Shown here one piece after another: positions 8,345 to 18,120 of a stretch of DNA of 64,000 nt. Below the pieces are notes generated by a model that was not told where the DNA came from, did not search any database, and worked only from the letters and a program-made list of their open reading frames with translations. Location of the stretch: contig NZ_JOCA01000010.1 of assembly GCF_000718785.1 (NCBI RefSeq), positions 124,001 through 188,000 of the forward strand. Direction: 5' to 3'. The position numbers and the translations under genes are program-made. Numbering within the stretch: the stretch's first letter is position 1; every line of letters begins with the position of its first letter. This DNA comes from Streptomyces sp. NRRL WC-3626. GTDB taxonomy: Bacteria > Actinomycetota > Actinomycetes > Streptomycetales > Streptomycetaceae.

Positions 8345-9586
8345 ATGACGAACCGGGGCGGCGGCGCACGACGACGCGAGGCGGCGCTCACGGCGACGGC
8401 GTTCGCGCTCTGCCTGGTCGGCGGCGTGGTGCGGGTCGACGACACACCCCTGTCGTCGCCGCCCGCCGCCGCCTACCTCATCGCCGTGGTGTCCTGTGCC
8501 GTGCTGCCGCTGCGGCACCGGGCGCCCCTGGCCGTCCTGGCGGTCACGACGGTGTGCGGTGTGCTGGTGGTGCCGCTGGGGCTGGTGCTGACCCCGATCG
8601 TCGTGGCCCCCGCGGTGATCACCGCGTACACGCTCGCCGGGCACACCGAACGGCGCACGGCGAGCGCCGCGTTGCTCGCCTCCGCGGGACTGCTGGCCGC
8701 CGCCAACCTGGTGTTCGGGACCCCCTCGTGGGAACAGGCGAGCCGGACCGGGGCGGTGGTGGCGTTCCCGCTGGTGGCCGGAGTGCTCGGCCGGTCGGCC
8801 CGGAACAGGAGGGCCTATCTGGCCGCCGTGGAGGAACGGGCGCGGCGGGCCGAGAAGGACCGGGAGAGCGAGGCGCGCAGGCGGGTGGCTGAGGAGAGGG
8901 TGCGCATCGCGCGGGAACTGCACGATCTCGTGGCCCATCAGATCACCCTGGCCAACGCGCAGGCCACGGTCGCCGCCCACTTCTTCGACACCCGCCCGGA
9001 ACAGGCCCGTAAGAGCCTGCACGAACTCGTCGGGACCACCGGCGACGCGCTGAACGAACTGCGGGCCACGGTCGGGCTGCTGCGGCAGACCGGGGACACG
9101 GCCGAACCCGCCGAACCGGCACCCGGACTGTCCCGGCTGCCCACGCTCCTCGCGTCGTTCCGCCGCGCGGGACTGGAGGTGTCGGTGCGGCAGGAGGGGA
9201 CCGTGAGTCCGCTGCCGCCGGGGGTGGACCTCACCGCCTACCGCATCGTCCAGGAGGCACTGACCAACGTGACCAAGCACGCCGGCACCGGCAGCGCCCG
9301 CGTGAGCCTCTCCTGGGAACGCGAACGCGTGACCATCACCGTCACCGACGACGGGGCCGGTACGGTGCCGGCCCCGGCGCCCGGTTACGGTCTGATCGGC
9401 ATGCGCGAACGGGCCACCGCGGCCGGCGGGCACCTCTTCGCCGGCGGGCGCGCGGAGGGCGGTTTCCTCGTCTCCGCCGAACTTCCGGTCCCGCCCGCCA
9501 AGGACACGGCGCGCCGGGGCGGCCGGGGGACGACGGACCGGACGGCCGAGGGAACGGCCGACGAAGGGGACGGGGACACGCCATGA
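8345..9586 (+). CDS. NarL-type sensor histidine kinase
   Basis: The 413-residue product has an N-terminal block of about five hydrophobic segments (to about residue 155), a short coiled linker, and a HisKA_3 dimerisation domain with the phospho-acceptor in RIARELHDLVAHQ (His 193). An HATPase domain follows (EALTNVTKHAG as N box, DDGAG and GYGLIGMRER as G boxes). The C-terminal tail is charged and low complexity. It lies between the MmpL gene and its response regulator, and overlaps the latter by ATGA. The membrane-embedded sensor with little external loop suggests it detects membrane or drug stress. Confidence 0.93.
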   Translation: MTNRGGGARRREAALTATAFALCLVGGVVRVDDTPLSSPPAAAYLIAVVSCAVLPLRHRAPLAVLAVTTVCGVLVVPLGLVLTPIVVAPAVITAYTLAGHTERRTASAALLASAGLLAAANLVFGTPSWEQASRTGAVVAFPLVAGVLGRSARNRRAYLAAVEERARRAEKDRESEARRRVAEERVRIARELHDLVAHQITLANAQATVAAHFFDTRPEQARKSLHELVGTTGDALNELRATVGLLRQTGDTAEPAEPAPGLSRLPTLLASFRRAGLEVSVRQEGTVSPLPPGVDLTAYRIVQEALTNVTKHAGTGSARVSLSWERERVTITVTDDGAGTVPAPAPGYGLIGMRERATAAGGHLFAGGRAEGGFLVSAELPVPPAKDTARRGGRGTTDRTAEGTADEGDGDTP

Positions 9587-10272
9587 CGCTCCGTGTGCTG
9601 CTCGCCGACGACCAGGCGCTGCTGCGCAGTGCCTTCCGGATGCTCCTCGACGCCGCCGGCGACATCACCGTCGTGGGGGAGGCCGCCGACGGCCGGGAGG
9701 CGGTGCGGCTCACCCGGGAACTGCGCCCGGACGTGGTGGTGATGGACATCCGCATGCCCGACGTGGACGGCCTCACCGCCACCGCGGAGATCTGCGCCGA
9801 CCCGGAACTGCGCGCCAGCCGCATCCTGATCCTGACGACCTACGAGACCGACGAGTACGTCGCCCGGGCGCTGCGCGCGGGAGCCGGTGGTTTCATCGGC
9901 AAGGGCATCGGGGCCGAGGACCTGCTGCACGCCGTACGCACCATCGCCGACGGCGAGACCCTGCTGTCCCCGGCCGCGACCCGCTCCCTGGTCGCCCGCT
10001 TCCTGGCCATGCCCGACGACGCCCTGCCGCGGCACGAACGCCTCGCGCTGCTCACCCCGCGCGAACGCGAGATGGTGACCCTGGCCGCGACCGGACTGTC
10101 CAACCAGGAGATCGCGGAACGGATGTACCTCAGCCCCTTCACCGTCCGGGCCCATGTACAGCGCGCCATGACGAAGCTGCACGCCCGCGACCGGGCGCAG
10201 CTCGTCGTCATCGCCTACCGCACCGGCCTGGTCCGCGCCACCCCCGACACCGGCCCGGACCGGCTGCCGTAG
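9583..10272 (+). CDS. NarL/LuxR-type response regulator
   Basis: The product has 229 residues. The receiver domain (1-120) has acidic residues D9/D10 and phospho-acceptor D55 in VVVMDIRMP. The C-terminal LuxR HTH occupies about 150-215 (LTPREREMVTLAATGLSNQEIAERMYLS). The start overlaps the kinase stop. It presumably controls the mmpL-kinase-regulator operon, though no operator repeat was identified upstream of 6044. Confidence 0.93.
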   Translation: MTLRVLLADDQALLRSAFRMLLDAAGDITVVGEAADGREAVRLTRELRPDVVVMDIRMPDVDGLTATAEICADPELRASRILILTTYETDEYVARALRAGAGGFIGKGIGAEDLLHAVRTIADGETLLSPAATRSLVARFLAMPDDALPRHERLALLTPREREMVTLAATGLSNQEIAERMYLSPFTVRAHVQRAMTKLHARDRAQLVVIAYRTGLVRATPDTGPDRLP

Positions 10273-10284
10273 CGGCGCGGGCTC

Positions 10285-10401
10285 GTGCCCGTGGACGTGT
10301 TCATGCCGTTCCCGATCGCGGCGGGCGGCCTGGCCGCGGTCCTGGTTCTCTTCGTACGGCTCGCGGTGCACGCGCGTCGCCGGGAGCGCGGCCCTGCGTG
10401 A
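10285..10401 (+). CDS. Putative 38-residue single-pass membrane peptide
   Basis: A short frame starts 12 bases after the response-regulator stop with GTG and encodes a hydrophobic helix (FPIAAGGLAAVLVLFVRLAV) followed by a basic tail (HARRRERGPA). This is the topology of a small inner-membrane protein. No good ribosome binding site is visible, and a GTG (10291) and an ATG (10303) lie slightly downstream in the same frame. It may be the last gene of the mmpL operon. Confidence 0.4.
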   Translation: MPVDVFMPFPIAAGGLAAVLVLFVRLAVHARRRERGPA

Positions 10402-10419
10402 GGAGCCCTCGGGGGCGGG

Positions 10420-11127
10420 TCAGAGTTCCGTCGGCTCCAGTGCGCCCAGCCGGGCCAGCAGACCCAGGCGGTCGTACTGCCACCAGCCCTCGACGATCCT
10501 GCCGTTGGCACCGAAGCGGAAGACGGTCGTGCCCGTCATCGTGACCTTCTCGCCCGTGGCCGGGATGCCGAGGAAGTCGGCCTTGTGGGTGCCCTCCCAG
10601 CTCCAGCGGGTGCACACCCGGTCGCCCTGGGCGATCTGGTCCTCGACACGGAACGCGAAGTCGAAGCCGTCCCGCCAGACGTCCATCTCCCGCCGGAAGT
10701 GGTCGAGTCCGATCAGGTCCTGCTCGTTGGCCGGATCGTGGTCGTGGTAGTGCTCCTCGACCAGGCCCGCCATCGCGGAGAGGTCGTCGTCGTGGGCGAC
10801 GGACTCGAAGAAGCGCCGCGCGGAGTCCGTGTTGAGCTGCGCGTCGCGCACCACGTCGAGATCCGTGAAGGTGGGCGTCCCGTCGCACAGGGCCGTCATC
10901 TCCCGGAAGATCCGGTCGGTCTCCGGCAGCTTCGAGTTCCGTACCGCCTCCTCGTACGACGGGAACTCCACGATCTCGACGACGTGCGACGCGTTGGAGC
11001 GGTCCTTGGCGACGACCGCGTGCGTCGCCGTCCGCTTCCCCCTGGTCTGCTCGACCCACTGGTCCAGGAGCCGGTCCATCTCCTCGAACCGGCTGGTCCG
11101 GCAGTCGATGAGCTGTACGAAGGTCAT
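10420..11127 (-). CDS. SnoaL-like / ester-cyclase fold protein with N-terminal ABM-like domain
   Basis: ATG 11127 follows GGAGGCGAG and gives 235 residues. Residues 1-95 resemble an antibiotic-biosynthesis-monooxygenase-like ferredoxin fold (MTFVQLIDCRTSRFEEMDRL, HVVEIVEFPSYEEA). Residues about 105-230 form a SnoaL/NTF2-type domain (VEEHYHDHDPANEQDLIGLD, RVCTRWSWEGTHKADFLGIP), as in ester cyclases. Such proteins bind small hydrophobic molecules; the substrate is unknown. It is convergent with the mmpL operon and has the same direction as the downstream dehydrogenase and MOSC genes. Confidence 0.85.
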   Translation of the reverse strand: MTFVQLIDCRTSRFEEMDRLLDQWVEQTRGKRTATHAVVAKDRSNASHVVEIVEFPSYEEAVRNSKLPETDRIFREMTALCDGTPTFTDLDVVRDAQLNTDSARRFFESVAHDDDLSAMAGLVEEHYHDHDPANEQDLIGLDHFRREMDVWRDGFDFAFRVEDQIAQGDRVCTRWSWEGTHKADFLGIPATGEKVTMTGTTVFRFGANGRIVEGWWQYDRLGLLARLGALEPTEL

Positions 11128-11185
11128 GACGCTCGCCTCCGGTCCCCCCTGGGTCCGGGTTGGTCCTGTCACCCCCCATTTTCCC

Positions 11186-11245
11186 GCGGGGGCGGGTCCC
11201 CGGCTTACCGGGGACGCGGGGGCGGGTCCCCGGCCTACCTGGGGC
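11186..11245. repeat. 30-bp direct repeat, two copies
   Basis: The sequence GCGGGGGCGGGTCCCCGGC begins at 11186 and again at 11216, each followed by a near-identical TACC-containing tail. The unit contains an internal GGGTCCCC-type palindrome. The second copy covers the stop codon of the short-chain dehydrogenase, so its last residues are repeat-derived. Confidence 0.7.
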
Positions 11246-12008
11246 CGTACTTCCGTCCCGTCCGCGACGAGATCCCGCCGAGCATCCCGCGCGGGACCAG
11301 CTTCGCCGCCCCCATCAGCGCCTTGTAGCGCGGGTCCGGGATCGACAGGGACCTGCCCCGGGCCAGGTCGGCGAGCGCCGCCGCCGCGACCTTGTCGGCG
11401 TCCAGCCACATCCACTTCGGGATGTTGTCCGTGCCCATCCCCGCCCGCTCGTGGAACTCGGTGCGCACGAAGCCGGGGCACAGCGCCATCAGCCGTACGC
11501 CCTGGCCCGCCAGGTCCTGCGCCGCGCCCTGGGTGAACTGCACGACCCACGCCTTGGACGCGCCGTACGTCCCGCGCGGGACGAACGCGGCCGTCGAGGC
11601 GACGTTCACGACACCGCCGCGCCCGCGCTCCCGCATCGCCTCCACCGCCGCCGAGGTCAGCCGCAGCACCGCCTCGCAGTGCACCTTGAGCATCCTCAGC
11701 TCGTCGGCCATGGGCGCCTCGAGGTAACGGGCCCTGTTGCCGAAGCCGGCGTTGTTGACCAGCAGGTCGACGGGGTTCTGGCGGTCGCCGAGACGGCCGG
11801 CCACCGCCTCGATGCCCTTGTCCTCCGCCAGGTCGGCGGTCAGCACCTCCGCCTCGATGCCATGGCGGTCGTGCAACTCGGTCGCCTGTTCGCGCAGCCG
11901 GACGGTGTCCCGGGCGACCAGCACCAGATCATGTCCGTCGGCCGCCAGCCGCCGCGCGAACGCGGCACCGATTCCCGCCGTCGATCCCGTAATCAGAGCC
12001 GTTGTCAT
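11235..12008 (-). CDS. Short-chain dehydrogenase/reductase
   Basis: The 257-residue product has the full SDR pattern: cofactor motif TGSTAGIG (7-14), NNAG (85-88) and catalytic Ser138, Tyr148, Lys152. Acidic or basic residues after beta-2 (VARD) suggest NADP preference, but this is tentative. The C-terminus (GISSRTGRKYGPR) is basic and extends beyond the usual catalytic core, a type often annotated as DltE or YqjQ-like. The substrate is unknown. Confidence 0.93.
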   Translation of the reverse strand: MTTALITGSTAGIGAAFARRLAADGHDLVLVARDTVRLREQATELHDRHGIEAEVLTADLAEDKGIEAVAGRLGDRQNPVDLLVNNAGFGNRARYLEAPMADELRMLKVHCEAVLRLTSAAVEAMRERGRGGVVNVASTAAFVPRGTYGASKAWVVQFTQGAAQDLAGQGVRLMALCPGFVRTEFHERAGMGTDNIPKWMWLDADKVAAAALADLARGRSLSIPDPRYKALMGAAKLVPRGMLGGISSRTGRKYGPR

Positions 12009-12070
12009 GGCGCCAGCGTAGTGACAGCGGAGCAGGGACGTCCGTTTCGTGTCACTTCATGGACACGCCG

Positions 12071-12745
12071 TCAGGCCGTCTGCTCCGTCCCGTACTTCTC
12101 CACGTACGTCCGTGCCTTCGCCAGAGCCTCCGGATGCAGCGCCCCGGAGGCGGCCAGCAGCCGGGGAAGCAGCGCGCGCTCGGTGGTCACCGCGCGGAAC
12201 TGCAGCGCGACCGTCACCTCGTGATCCGGCCGGTGCACGATCCGTACGGCGTCCCCCGCGCGTATCTCACCGGGCCGGACCACCCGGAAGTACGCCCCCG
12301 GCGCGCCCCGCTCGGTGAACCGCTTCACCCAGCCCTTCTCACCCAGATGGCCCTGGAAGGTACGGCAGGGAATCCGCCCGGAGGTGACCTCGAGGACCAC
12401 CTCGGGGCCGACCGCCCAGTGCTCGCCGATCAGCGCGCCGGAGACGTCGATGCCCTCGGTGGTGAGGTTCTCGCCGAACATGCCGTTCGCCAGCGGGCGC
12501 CCCAGCGTGCGCTCCCACGCGTCGAGATCCTCGCGGGCCATGGCGTACACCGCCTGGTCGTCCCCGCCGTGATGCCGGGTCTCGCAGACGGCGTCCCCGG
12601 CCAGACCGCTCGCCCCGTCCGGCCCCGGCGCCGCCACCCGCACCGGACCGTCCACCGGCCGCTTGTCGATACCGGTCACACCGTCGGGCTGATCGGTGTA
12701 CGGCACGGCCTCGGGGCGGCCCAGGTTCACAGACAGAAGCTTCAT
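12071..12745 (-). CDS. MOSC domain protein (YiiM-like)
   Basis: ATG 12745 gives 224 residues (MKLLSVNLGRPEAV); an in-frame GTG lies 9 bases upstream. The protein has the MOSC beta-barrel motifs HHGGDDQAVYAM, GRPLANGMFGENLTTEG and TSGRIPCRTFQGHLGEKGW, with the conserved Cys expected to bind sulfur or molybdenum cofactor. YiiM-type proteins take part in reduction of hydroxylated compounds or Moco handling. It is divergent from a LysR-type regulator across 80 bases, so regulation by that protein is plausible. Confidence 0.9.
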   Translation of the reverse strand: MKLLSVNLGRPEAVPYTDQPDGVTGIDKRPVDGPVRVAAPGPDGASGLAGDAVCETRHHGGDDQAVYAMAREDLDAWERTLGRPLANGMFGENLTTEGIDVSGALIGEHWAVGPEVVLEVTSGRIPCRTFQGHLGEKGWVKRFTERGAPGAYFRVVRPGEIRAGDAVRIVHRPDHEVTVALQFRAVTTERALLPRLLAASGALHPEALAKARTYVEKYGTEQTA

Positions 12746-12825
12746 GCCTCGCACGGTAAGCGATGAGGATCAAAGCGTCGACGCATTATCCGGCGCCAGA
12801 TCAAAGGTCCGCTTATCCTTGAAGT

Positions 12826-13722
12826 GTGATCGAAGCCCGTCATCTCCGTGTGCTGCGCGCCGTCGCCACCACGGGATCCTTCTCCGCGGCGGCCCGCGAA
12901 CTGGGCTGCACCCAGCCCGCCGTCAGTCAGCAGATGAAGGCCCTGGAGGGGTCCGTCGGCACGCCCCTGCTCATCCGCAGCGGCCGCGAGATGCGGCTCA
13001 CCCAGGCCGGGGAGGCGCTGGTGCGGCACGCGGCCGGGATCATCGCCGGACTGACCGCCGCCGAGGAGGAGGTCGCCGCCATCGCCGGGCTCCGCGCGGG
13101 CCGCGTGCGGCTCGTCTCCTTCCCCAGCGGCAGCTCCACGCTCGTCCCCACCGCCCTCGCCGCCCTGCGCGACGCCCACCCGGGCACGCGGGTCTCCCTG
13201 GAGGAGGCCGAGCCGCCGCGCTCCGTGGAGATGCTGCGCGAGGGCGACTGCGACGTGGCCCTCGCGTTCCGCTACGAGGGGGCGGCGGGCGCGGAGGAGT
13301 GGGACGACCTGGTCGTACGGTCACTGCTGTCGGACCGGCTCCTGGCCCTCGTACCCGAACGGCACCGGCTCGCCCGCGCGGATTCCGTCGCCATCGGAGA
13401 ACTCGCCGACGAGCCGTGGATCGCCGGCTGCCCGCGCTGCCGGGGTCAGCTGGTCGAGGTGTGCGAGACGGCCGGTTTCACCCCGCGCATCGACTTCGCG
13501 ACCGACGACTATCCGGCGGTCGCCGGGCTGGTCGGCGCGGGACTCGGGGTCGCGGTCCTGCCCCAGCTGGCGGTCGAGTCGCTCCGGCCGCGCGGTGTGC
13601 GCACTGTTGCGCTGGAGCCGGCCGTGCGCCGGGAGATCGTCGCGCTCACCCTGCCGGATCTCGCCCAGGTGCCGGCGGTCGACGCGACGCTGGAGAAGCT
13701 GGCGGCGGCGGCCGCGCGATAG
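12826..13722 (+). CDS. LysR-type transcriptional regulator
   Basis: The 298-residue product has an N-terminal winged HTH (HLRVLRAVATTGSFSAAARE, QPAVSQQMKALE; residues 5-62) and a periplasmic-binding-like effector domain (about 90-295), including a CPRCRG patch near 201-206. It is divergent from the MOSC gene. The 80-base gap holds repeated ATCAAAG-type half-sites (AGGATCAAAG, AGATCAAAGG and inverted CCTTGA), suitable as LysR sites. The effector is unknown. Confidence 0.92.
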   Translation: MIEARHLRVLRAVATTGSFSAAARELGCTQPAVSQQMKALEGSVGTPLLIRSGREMRLTQAGEALVRHAAGIIAGLTAAEEEVAAIAGLRAGRVRLVSFPSGSSTLVPTALAALRDAHPGTRVSLEEAEPPRSVEMLREGDCDVALAFRYEGAAGAEEWDDLVVRSLLSDRLLALVPERHRLARADSVAIGELADEPWIAGCPRCRGQLVEVCETAGFTPRIDFATDDYPAVAGLVGAGLGVAVLPQLAVESLRPRGVRTVALEPAVRREIVALTLPDLAQVPAVDATLEKLAAAAAR

Positions 13723-13793
13723 GGCGGGCGGTCGCGCTCCGTGACCGTACGCGGGCACGCCTGTGCGCCCCGCGGTGGTGGAGAAACGTTCCT

Positions 13794-14123
13794 TCAGTTG
13801 TTCGAAGCGGTGTGCCCTCCGGCGGCCGATGCCGATACCAGCCGGTTGCGCGCCCGTCCCATCAGCTCTTCGCGCTCGTCCTCGGTCAGTCCGCCCCACA
13901 CGCCGTACGGCTCACGTACCGCCAGCGCGTGGGCGGCGCACTCGGCGCGCACCGGGCACCTCATGCAGACCTCTTTGGCCGAGTTCTCGCGAGCGCTCCG
14001 CGCGGCACCCCGCTCGCCCTCGGGGTGGAAGAACAGCGAGCTGTCCACTCCGCGGCAGGCAGCCAGCAGCTGCCAGTCCCACAGGTCCGCGTTCGGTCCG
14101 GGAAGGCGGGAGAAATCTGCCAT
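13794..14123 (-). CDS. whiD: WhiD, WhiB-like iron-sulfur regulator of sporulation
   Basis: The 109-residue Wbl protein has the four [4Fe-4S] cysteines at Cys23, Cys53, Cys56 and Cys62 (spacing C-x29-C-x2-C-x5-C) and the turn motif GVWGGLT, then a basic helix (RARNRLV). The length, cysteine numbering and position next to bldM match S. coelicolor WhiD, which is needed for late spore maturation and acts with the principal sigma factor. ATG 14123 follows AAGGGG. whiD and bldM are divergent across a 379-base control region. Confidence 0.93.
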   Translation of the reverse strand: MADFSRLPGPNADLWDWQLLAACRGVDSSLFFHPEGERGAARSARENSAKEVCMRCPVRAECAAHALAVREPYGVWGGLTEDEREELMGRARNRLVSASAAGGHTASNN

Positions 14124-14199
14124 TGCGTGACCCCTTGTAGCCGTTCTGGGCGGATCCGGTGTCCACGACCGTACAACTACGATCCAAGGAGATGAAAAT

Positions 14200-14301
14200 A
14201 TGACTCATTGCGAATCTAGCCCCGGACACCAACTAATGGGAAGAAAAGGGTCTGAATGGGGCACAGGTTGTGGTGAAAGTTCGGGGGTCCGCCGCGCATG
14301 A
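14200..14301 (+). CDS. Candidate 33-codon ORF in the whiD-bldM gap
   Basis: AAGGAG at 14186-14191 stands 8 bases before ATG 14200, the best ribosome binding site in this gap. The frame starts MTHCESSPGHQLMGRK and ends ...SGVRRA. Codon usage is unlike its neighbours (ACT, CAT, TCT, CAA, CTA, AGA, AAA), and this stretch is AT-rich, so it may be promoter DNA rather than coding. It is listed because the ribosome binding site is strong and the location is regulatory. Confidence 0.25.
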   Translation: MTHCESSPGHQLMGRKGSEWGTGCGESSGVRRA

Positions 14302-14352
14302 CTCCACCGTGTCCGCCTCCTCACGTAGAGTGCCGAAGATGGCAGACGGCCC

Positions 14353-14380
14353 CGTAACTCTTTCGAGTGACCGTCGTTGA
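14353..14380 (+). promoter_or_regulatory. Sigma-BldN-type promoter of bldM
   Basis: CGTAAC (14353-14358), a 16-base spacer and CGTTGA (14375-14380) match the known sigma-BldN promoter of bldM as I remember it. They lie about 120 bases upstream of the bldM start. The long leader between promoter and ATG leaves room for a second promoter. Confidence 0.8.
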
Positions 14381-14502
14381 GAGTGCGAGGCGGTTGAAGG
14401 AACAAGCGCTCGGGCGGGCGTCCGAGACGGTCGACCGCAAGGTGACGATTTCGTACCAGCCTGGAGGCTCAAGGTGACGCGCATCAGCTCCGGAGGGCGG
14501 CC

Positions 14503-15114
14503 ATGACTTCCGTCCTCGTCTGCGACGACTCCCCGCTTGCCCGAGAGGCGCTCCGCCGCGCGGTCGCGACCGTGCCCGGCGTCGAGCGCGTGACGACGGC
14601 GGCCAACGGCGAGGAAGTCCTCCGCCGCTGGGGCGCCGACCGCTCGGACCTGATTCTGATGGACGTACGCATGCCCGGTCTTGGCGGCGTCGAGACCGTC
14701 CGGCGGCTGCTGTCCGCCGACCCCGGAGCGCGCATCATCATGCTCACGGTCGCCGAGGACCTCGACGGCGTGGCGCTCGCGGTGGCCGCCGGCGCGCGGG
14801 GCTATCTGCACAAGGACGCCTCCCGCGCGGAGCTGCGGGCGACGGTGACGCAGGCGCTCGCCGACCCGACGTGGCGGCTCGCCCCGCGGCGGCTGCGGTC
14901 CGCCGAGATGGGGGCGGCGCCCACGCTCACGGCGCGTGAGATCCAGGTGCTGGAGGGGATGAGTCACGGCCGGTCCAACGCGGAGATCGGACGCGAGCTG
15001 TTCCTCTCCGAGGACACGGTGAAGACGCACGCACGCCGGCTCTTCAAGAAGCTCGGGGCGTCGGACCGCGCGCATGCGGTGGCCCTGGGCTTCCGCTGGG
15101 GCCTGGTGCGCTAG
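14503..15114 (+). CDS. bldM: BldM, developmental response regulator
   Basis: The 203-residue product has a FixJ/NarL-type receiver (D8/D9, D54 in LILMDVRMP) and a C-terminal LuxR HTH (LTAREIQVLEGMSHGRSNAEIGRELFLS, about 137-195). The start follows GGAGGGCGG. The length, flanking whiD and the sigma-BldN promoter match BldM (WhiK), an atypical regulator thought to act without phosphorylation, as homodimer in aerial growth and as heterodimer with WhiI in sporulation. Confidence 0.95.
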   Translation: MTSVLVCDDSPLAREALRRAVATVPGVERVTTAANGEEVLRRWGADRSDLILMDVRMPGLGGVETVRRLLSADPGARIIMLTVAEDLDGVALAVAAGARGYLHKDASRAELRATVTQALADPTWRLAPRRLRSAEMGAAPTLTAREIQVLEGMSHGRSNAEIGRELFLSEDTVKTHARRLFKKLGASDRAHAVALGFRWGLVR

Positions 15115-15184
15115 CCGCACCGACCCGCAGCGTGAGCGACGCTGCGGGTCACCGCCCCGGCACGCCCGCGCACCGGCCGGGCGT

Positions 15185-15314
15185 GCCCGCACCCTCCGCT
15201 CCCGCGGGCTGTGCCCGCGCCCTCCGTTCGGGTGAGCTGTGCCCGCACCCTTCGCTCCCGCGGGCTGTGCCCGCGCCCTCCGTTCGGGTGAGCTGTGCCC
15301 GCACCCTCCGCTCC
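15185..15314. repeat. 56-bp tandem repeat between bldM and the sigma factor gene
   Basis: A unit beginning GCCCGCACCC starts at 15185, 15241 and 15297 (period 56). It joins a CTCCCGCGGGCTGTGC half to a CTCCGTTCGGGTGAGC half. It runs straight into the dispersed palindromic repeat at 15315. In this 575-base gap (15115-15689) I see only repeats and the start region of the next gene. Confidence 0.85.
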
Positions 15315-15386
15315 CGCGGGCAGTCGTGCCGCTGGGGCGGCACGGGTGGGCGCGACGGCACCCCGCGAGCGCCGGGCTGCGCGAAC
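15315..15386 (+). repeat. Dispersed palindromic repeat, copy A
   Basis: The core reads GCGGGCAGTCGTGCCGC, TGG, GGCGGCACGGGTGGGCGCGA, then CGGCACCCCGCGAGCGCCGG. CGTGCCGC pairs with GCGGCACG across a short loop. Near-identical copies occur at 38582, 43971 and, inverted, 60732. All are intergenic. Confidence 0.9.
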
Positions 15387-15689
15387 CACCCCCGGGCCAC
15401 ACCCACGCGTGCGGCCTCCGGTCGCGCCACCGCCGTGCACCCGCAGGCGCCGGGCCCCACACCCCCGGCCACCCTGGCGCGGGCGCAGCCCGTATGCGCC
15501 GGGCCACCCGGACGGTAAGCCCCCGACATGTGAAACCCGCCGCACCAGGGGGTGCGAAAACCCCCGCCCACCAGCGCACCCGCGCCGCCCCCCGAACGCC
15601 CGCTCCTTGTTTCGGCGCGGATGGCGCATCCTTGAGGTGTGGAGTTCCTCGGGGACGAGTCGGTCGAGCGGAAGGGGAGGGCGCAAGGG

Positions 15690-16367
15690 ATGACTTCCGG
15701 CGCACCCGCTCATAACGCTTCGGTGCACAACCAGGGACACGGTGCCACGGACCAGAAGTCCGCAAGGCACCATGGACCGATGCGCGACGACGAGGCGGGC
15801 ACTGCCCAAGGGGCGTTCGGTGCGCTCGTCCATCGCGCGGTCGACGGAGACGAGCAGGCCACGCACGATCTGCTCGCCCACGTCCACCCCCTCGCGCTGC
15901 GCTACTGCCGCACCCGCCTGTCCCGGCTCCCCGGCGACGCCCGGCACTTCGTCGAGGACCTCGCCCAGGAGGTCTGCGTCGCGGTGCTCCTCGCGCTGCC
16001 CCGCTACAAGGACACCGGCAGGCCCTTCGAGGCGTTCATCTTCGCCATCGCCTCCCACAAGGTCGCCGACCTGCAGCGCGCTGCGATGCGGCACCCCGGC
16101 TCCACGGCCGTGCCCTCCGACGAGATGCCCGAGCGCCCCGACGACTCCCTCGGCCCCGAGGAGCGCGCACTGCTCAGCAGCGACGCCGAATGGGCCAAGA
16201 AGCTGCTGGCCAGCCTCCCCGAGAACCAGCGCGAGCTGATCCTGCTGCGGATCGCCGTGGGTCTCACCGCGGAGGAGACCGGACAGATGTTGGGAATGTC
16301 ACCCGGCGCGGTCAGAGTCGCCCAGCACCGCGCGCTGAGCCGGCTGCGCGCCCTGGCGGAGCAGTAA
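15690..16367 (+). CDS. shbA: ECF RNA polymerase sigma factor (ShbA/SigD-like)
   Basis: ATG 15690, with GGGAGGG upstream, gives 225 residues; GTG 15639 and ATG 15780 are alternatives. Region 2 is seen in [35 protein letters not shown] and [15 protein letters not shown], region 4 in [26 protein letters not shown] and [15 protein letters not shown]. No anti-sigma gene is adjacent. The position before guaB matches the S. coelicolor gene I remember as the ShbA homologue (ShbA drives hrdB transcription in S. griseus) and mirrors mycobacterial sigD near guaB2. The ECF call is firm; the symbol is from synteny. Confidence 0.85.
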   Translation: MTSGAPAHNASVHNQGHGATDQKSARHHGPMRDDEAGTAQGAFGALVHRAVDGDEQATHDLLAHVHPLALRYCRTRLSRLPGDARHFVEDLAQEVCVAVLLALPRYKDTGRPFEAFIFAIASHKVADLQRAAMRHPGSTAVPSDEMPERPDDSLGPEERALLSSDAEWAKKLLASLPENQRELILLRIAVGLTAEETGQMLGMSPGAVRVAQHRALSRLRALAEQ

Positions 16368-16470
16368 GTCCCCGCCGACATATGAACAGATGATCGGCCG
16401 TTCCCGTACGAACATACGAAGCCGGGAGCCGTACGGAACCGTGGAATGAGACACCCGCGCTTCCCGTTAG

Positions 16471-18015
<1,545 letters not shown>

Positions 18016-18120
18016 TCAGAGGGCCTTCCAGGGCGGTCCCGGACACATCCGGGGCCGCCCTCGGCGTGTCCGTCGGGGATACTGGAAGGCGCTGCAACGC
18101 ATCAGGGAAAGGCCACAGAC

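Noticed and set aside
5795..9433. 1212-codon minus-strand ORF opposite the mmpL operon
   Set aside because: It is a shadow of the high-GC coding strand: His/Gly/Arg-rich, no domain, no ribosome binding site. The same holds for long antisense frames at 25949-28684, 30649-33435 and 54161-56902.
15185..15386. Short repeats that could suggest a CRISPR array
   Set aside because: The 56-bp units are adjacent without unique spacers, and no cas gene is present.
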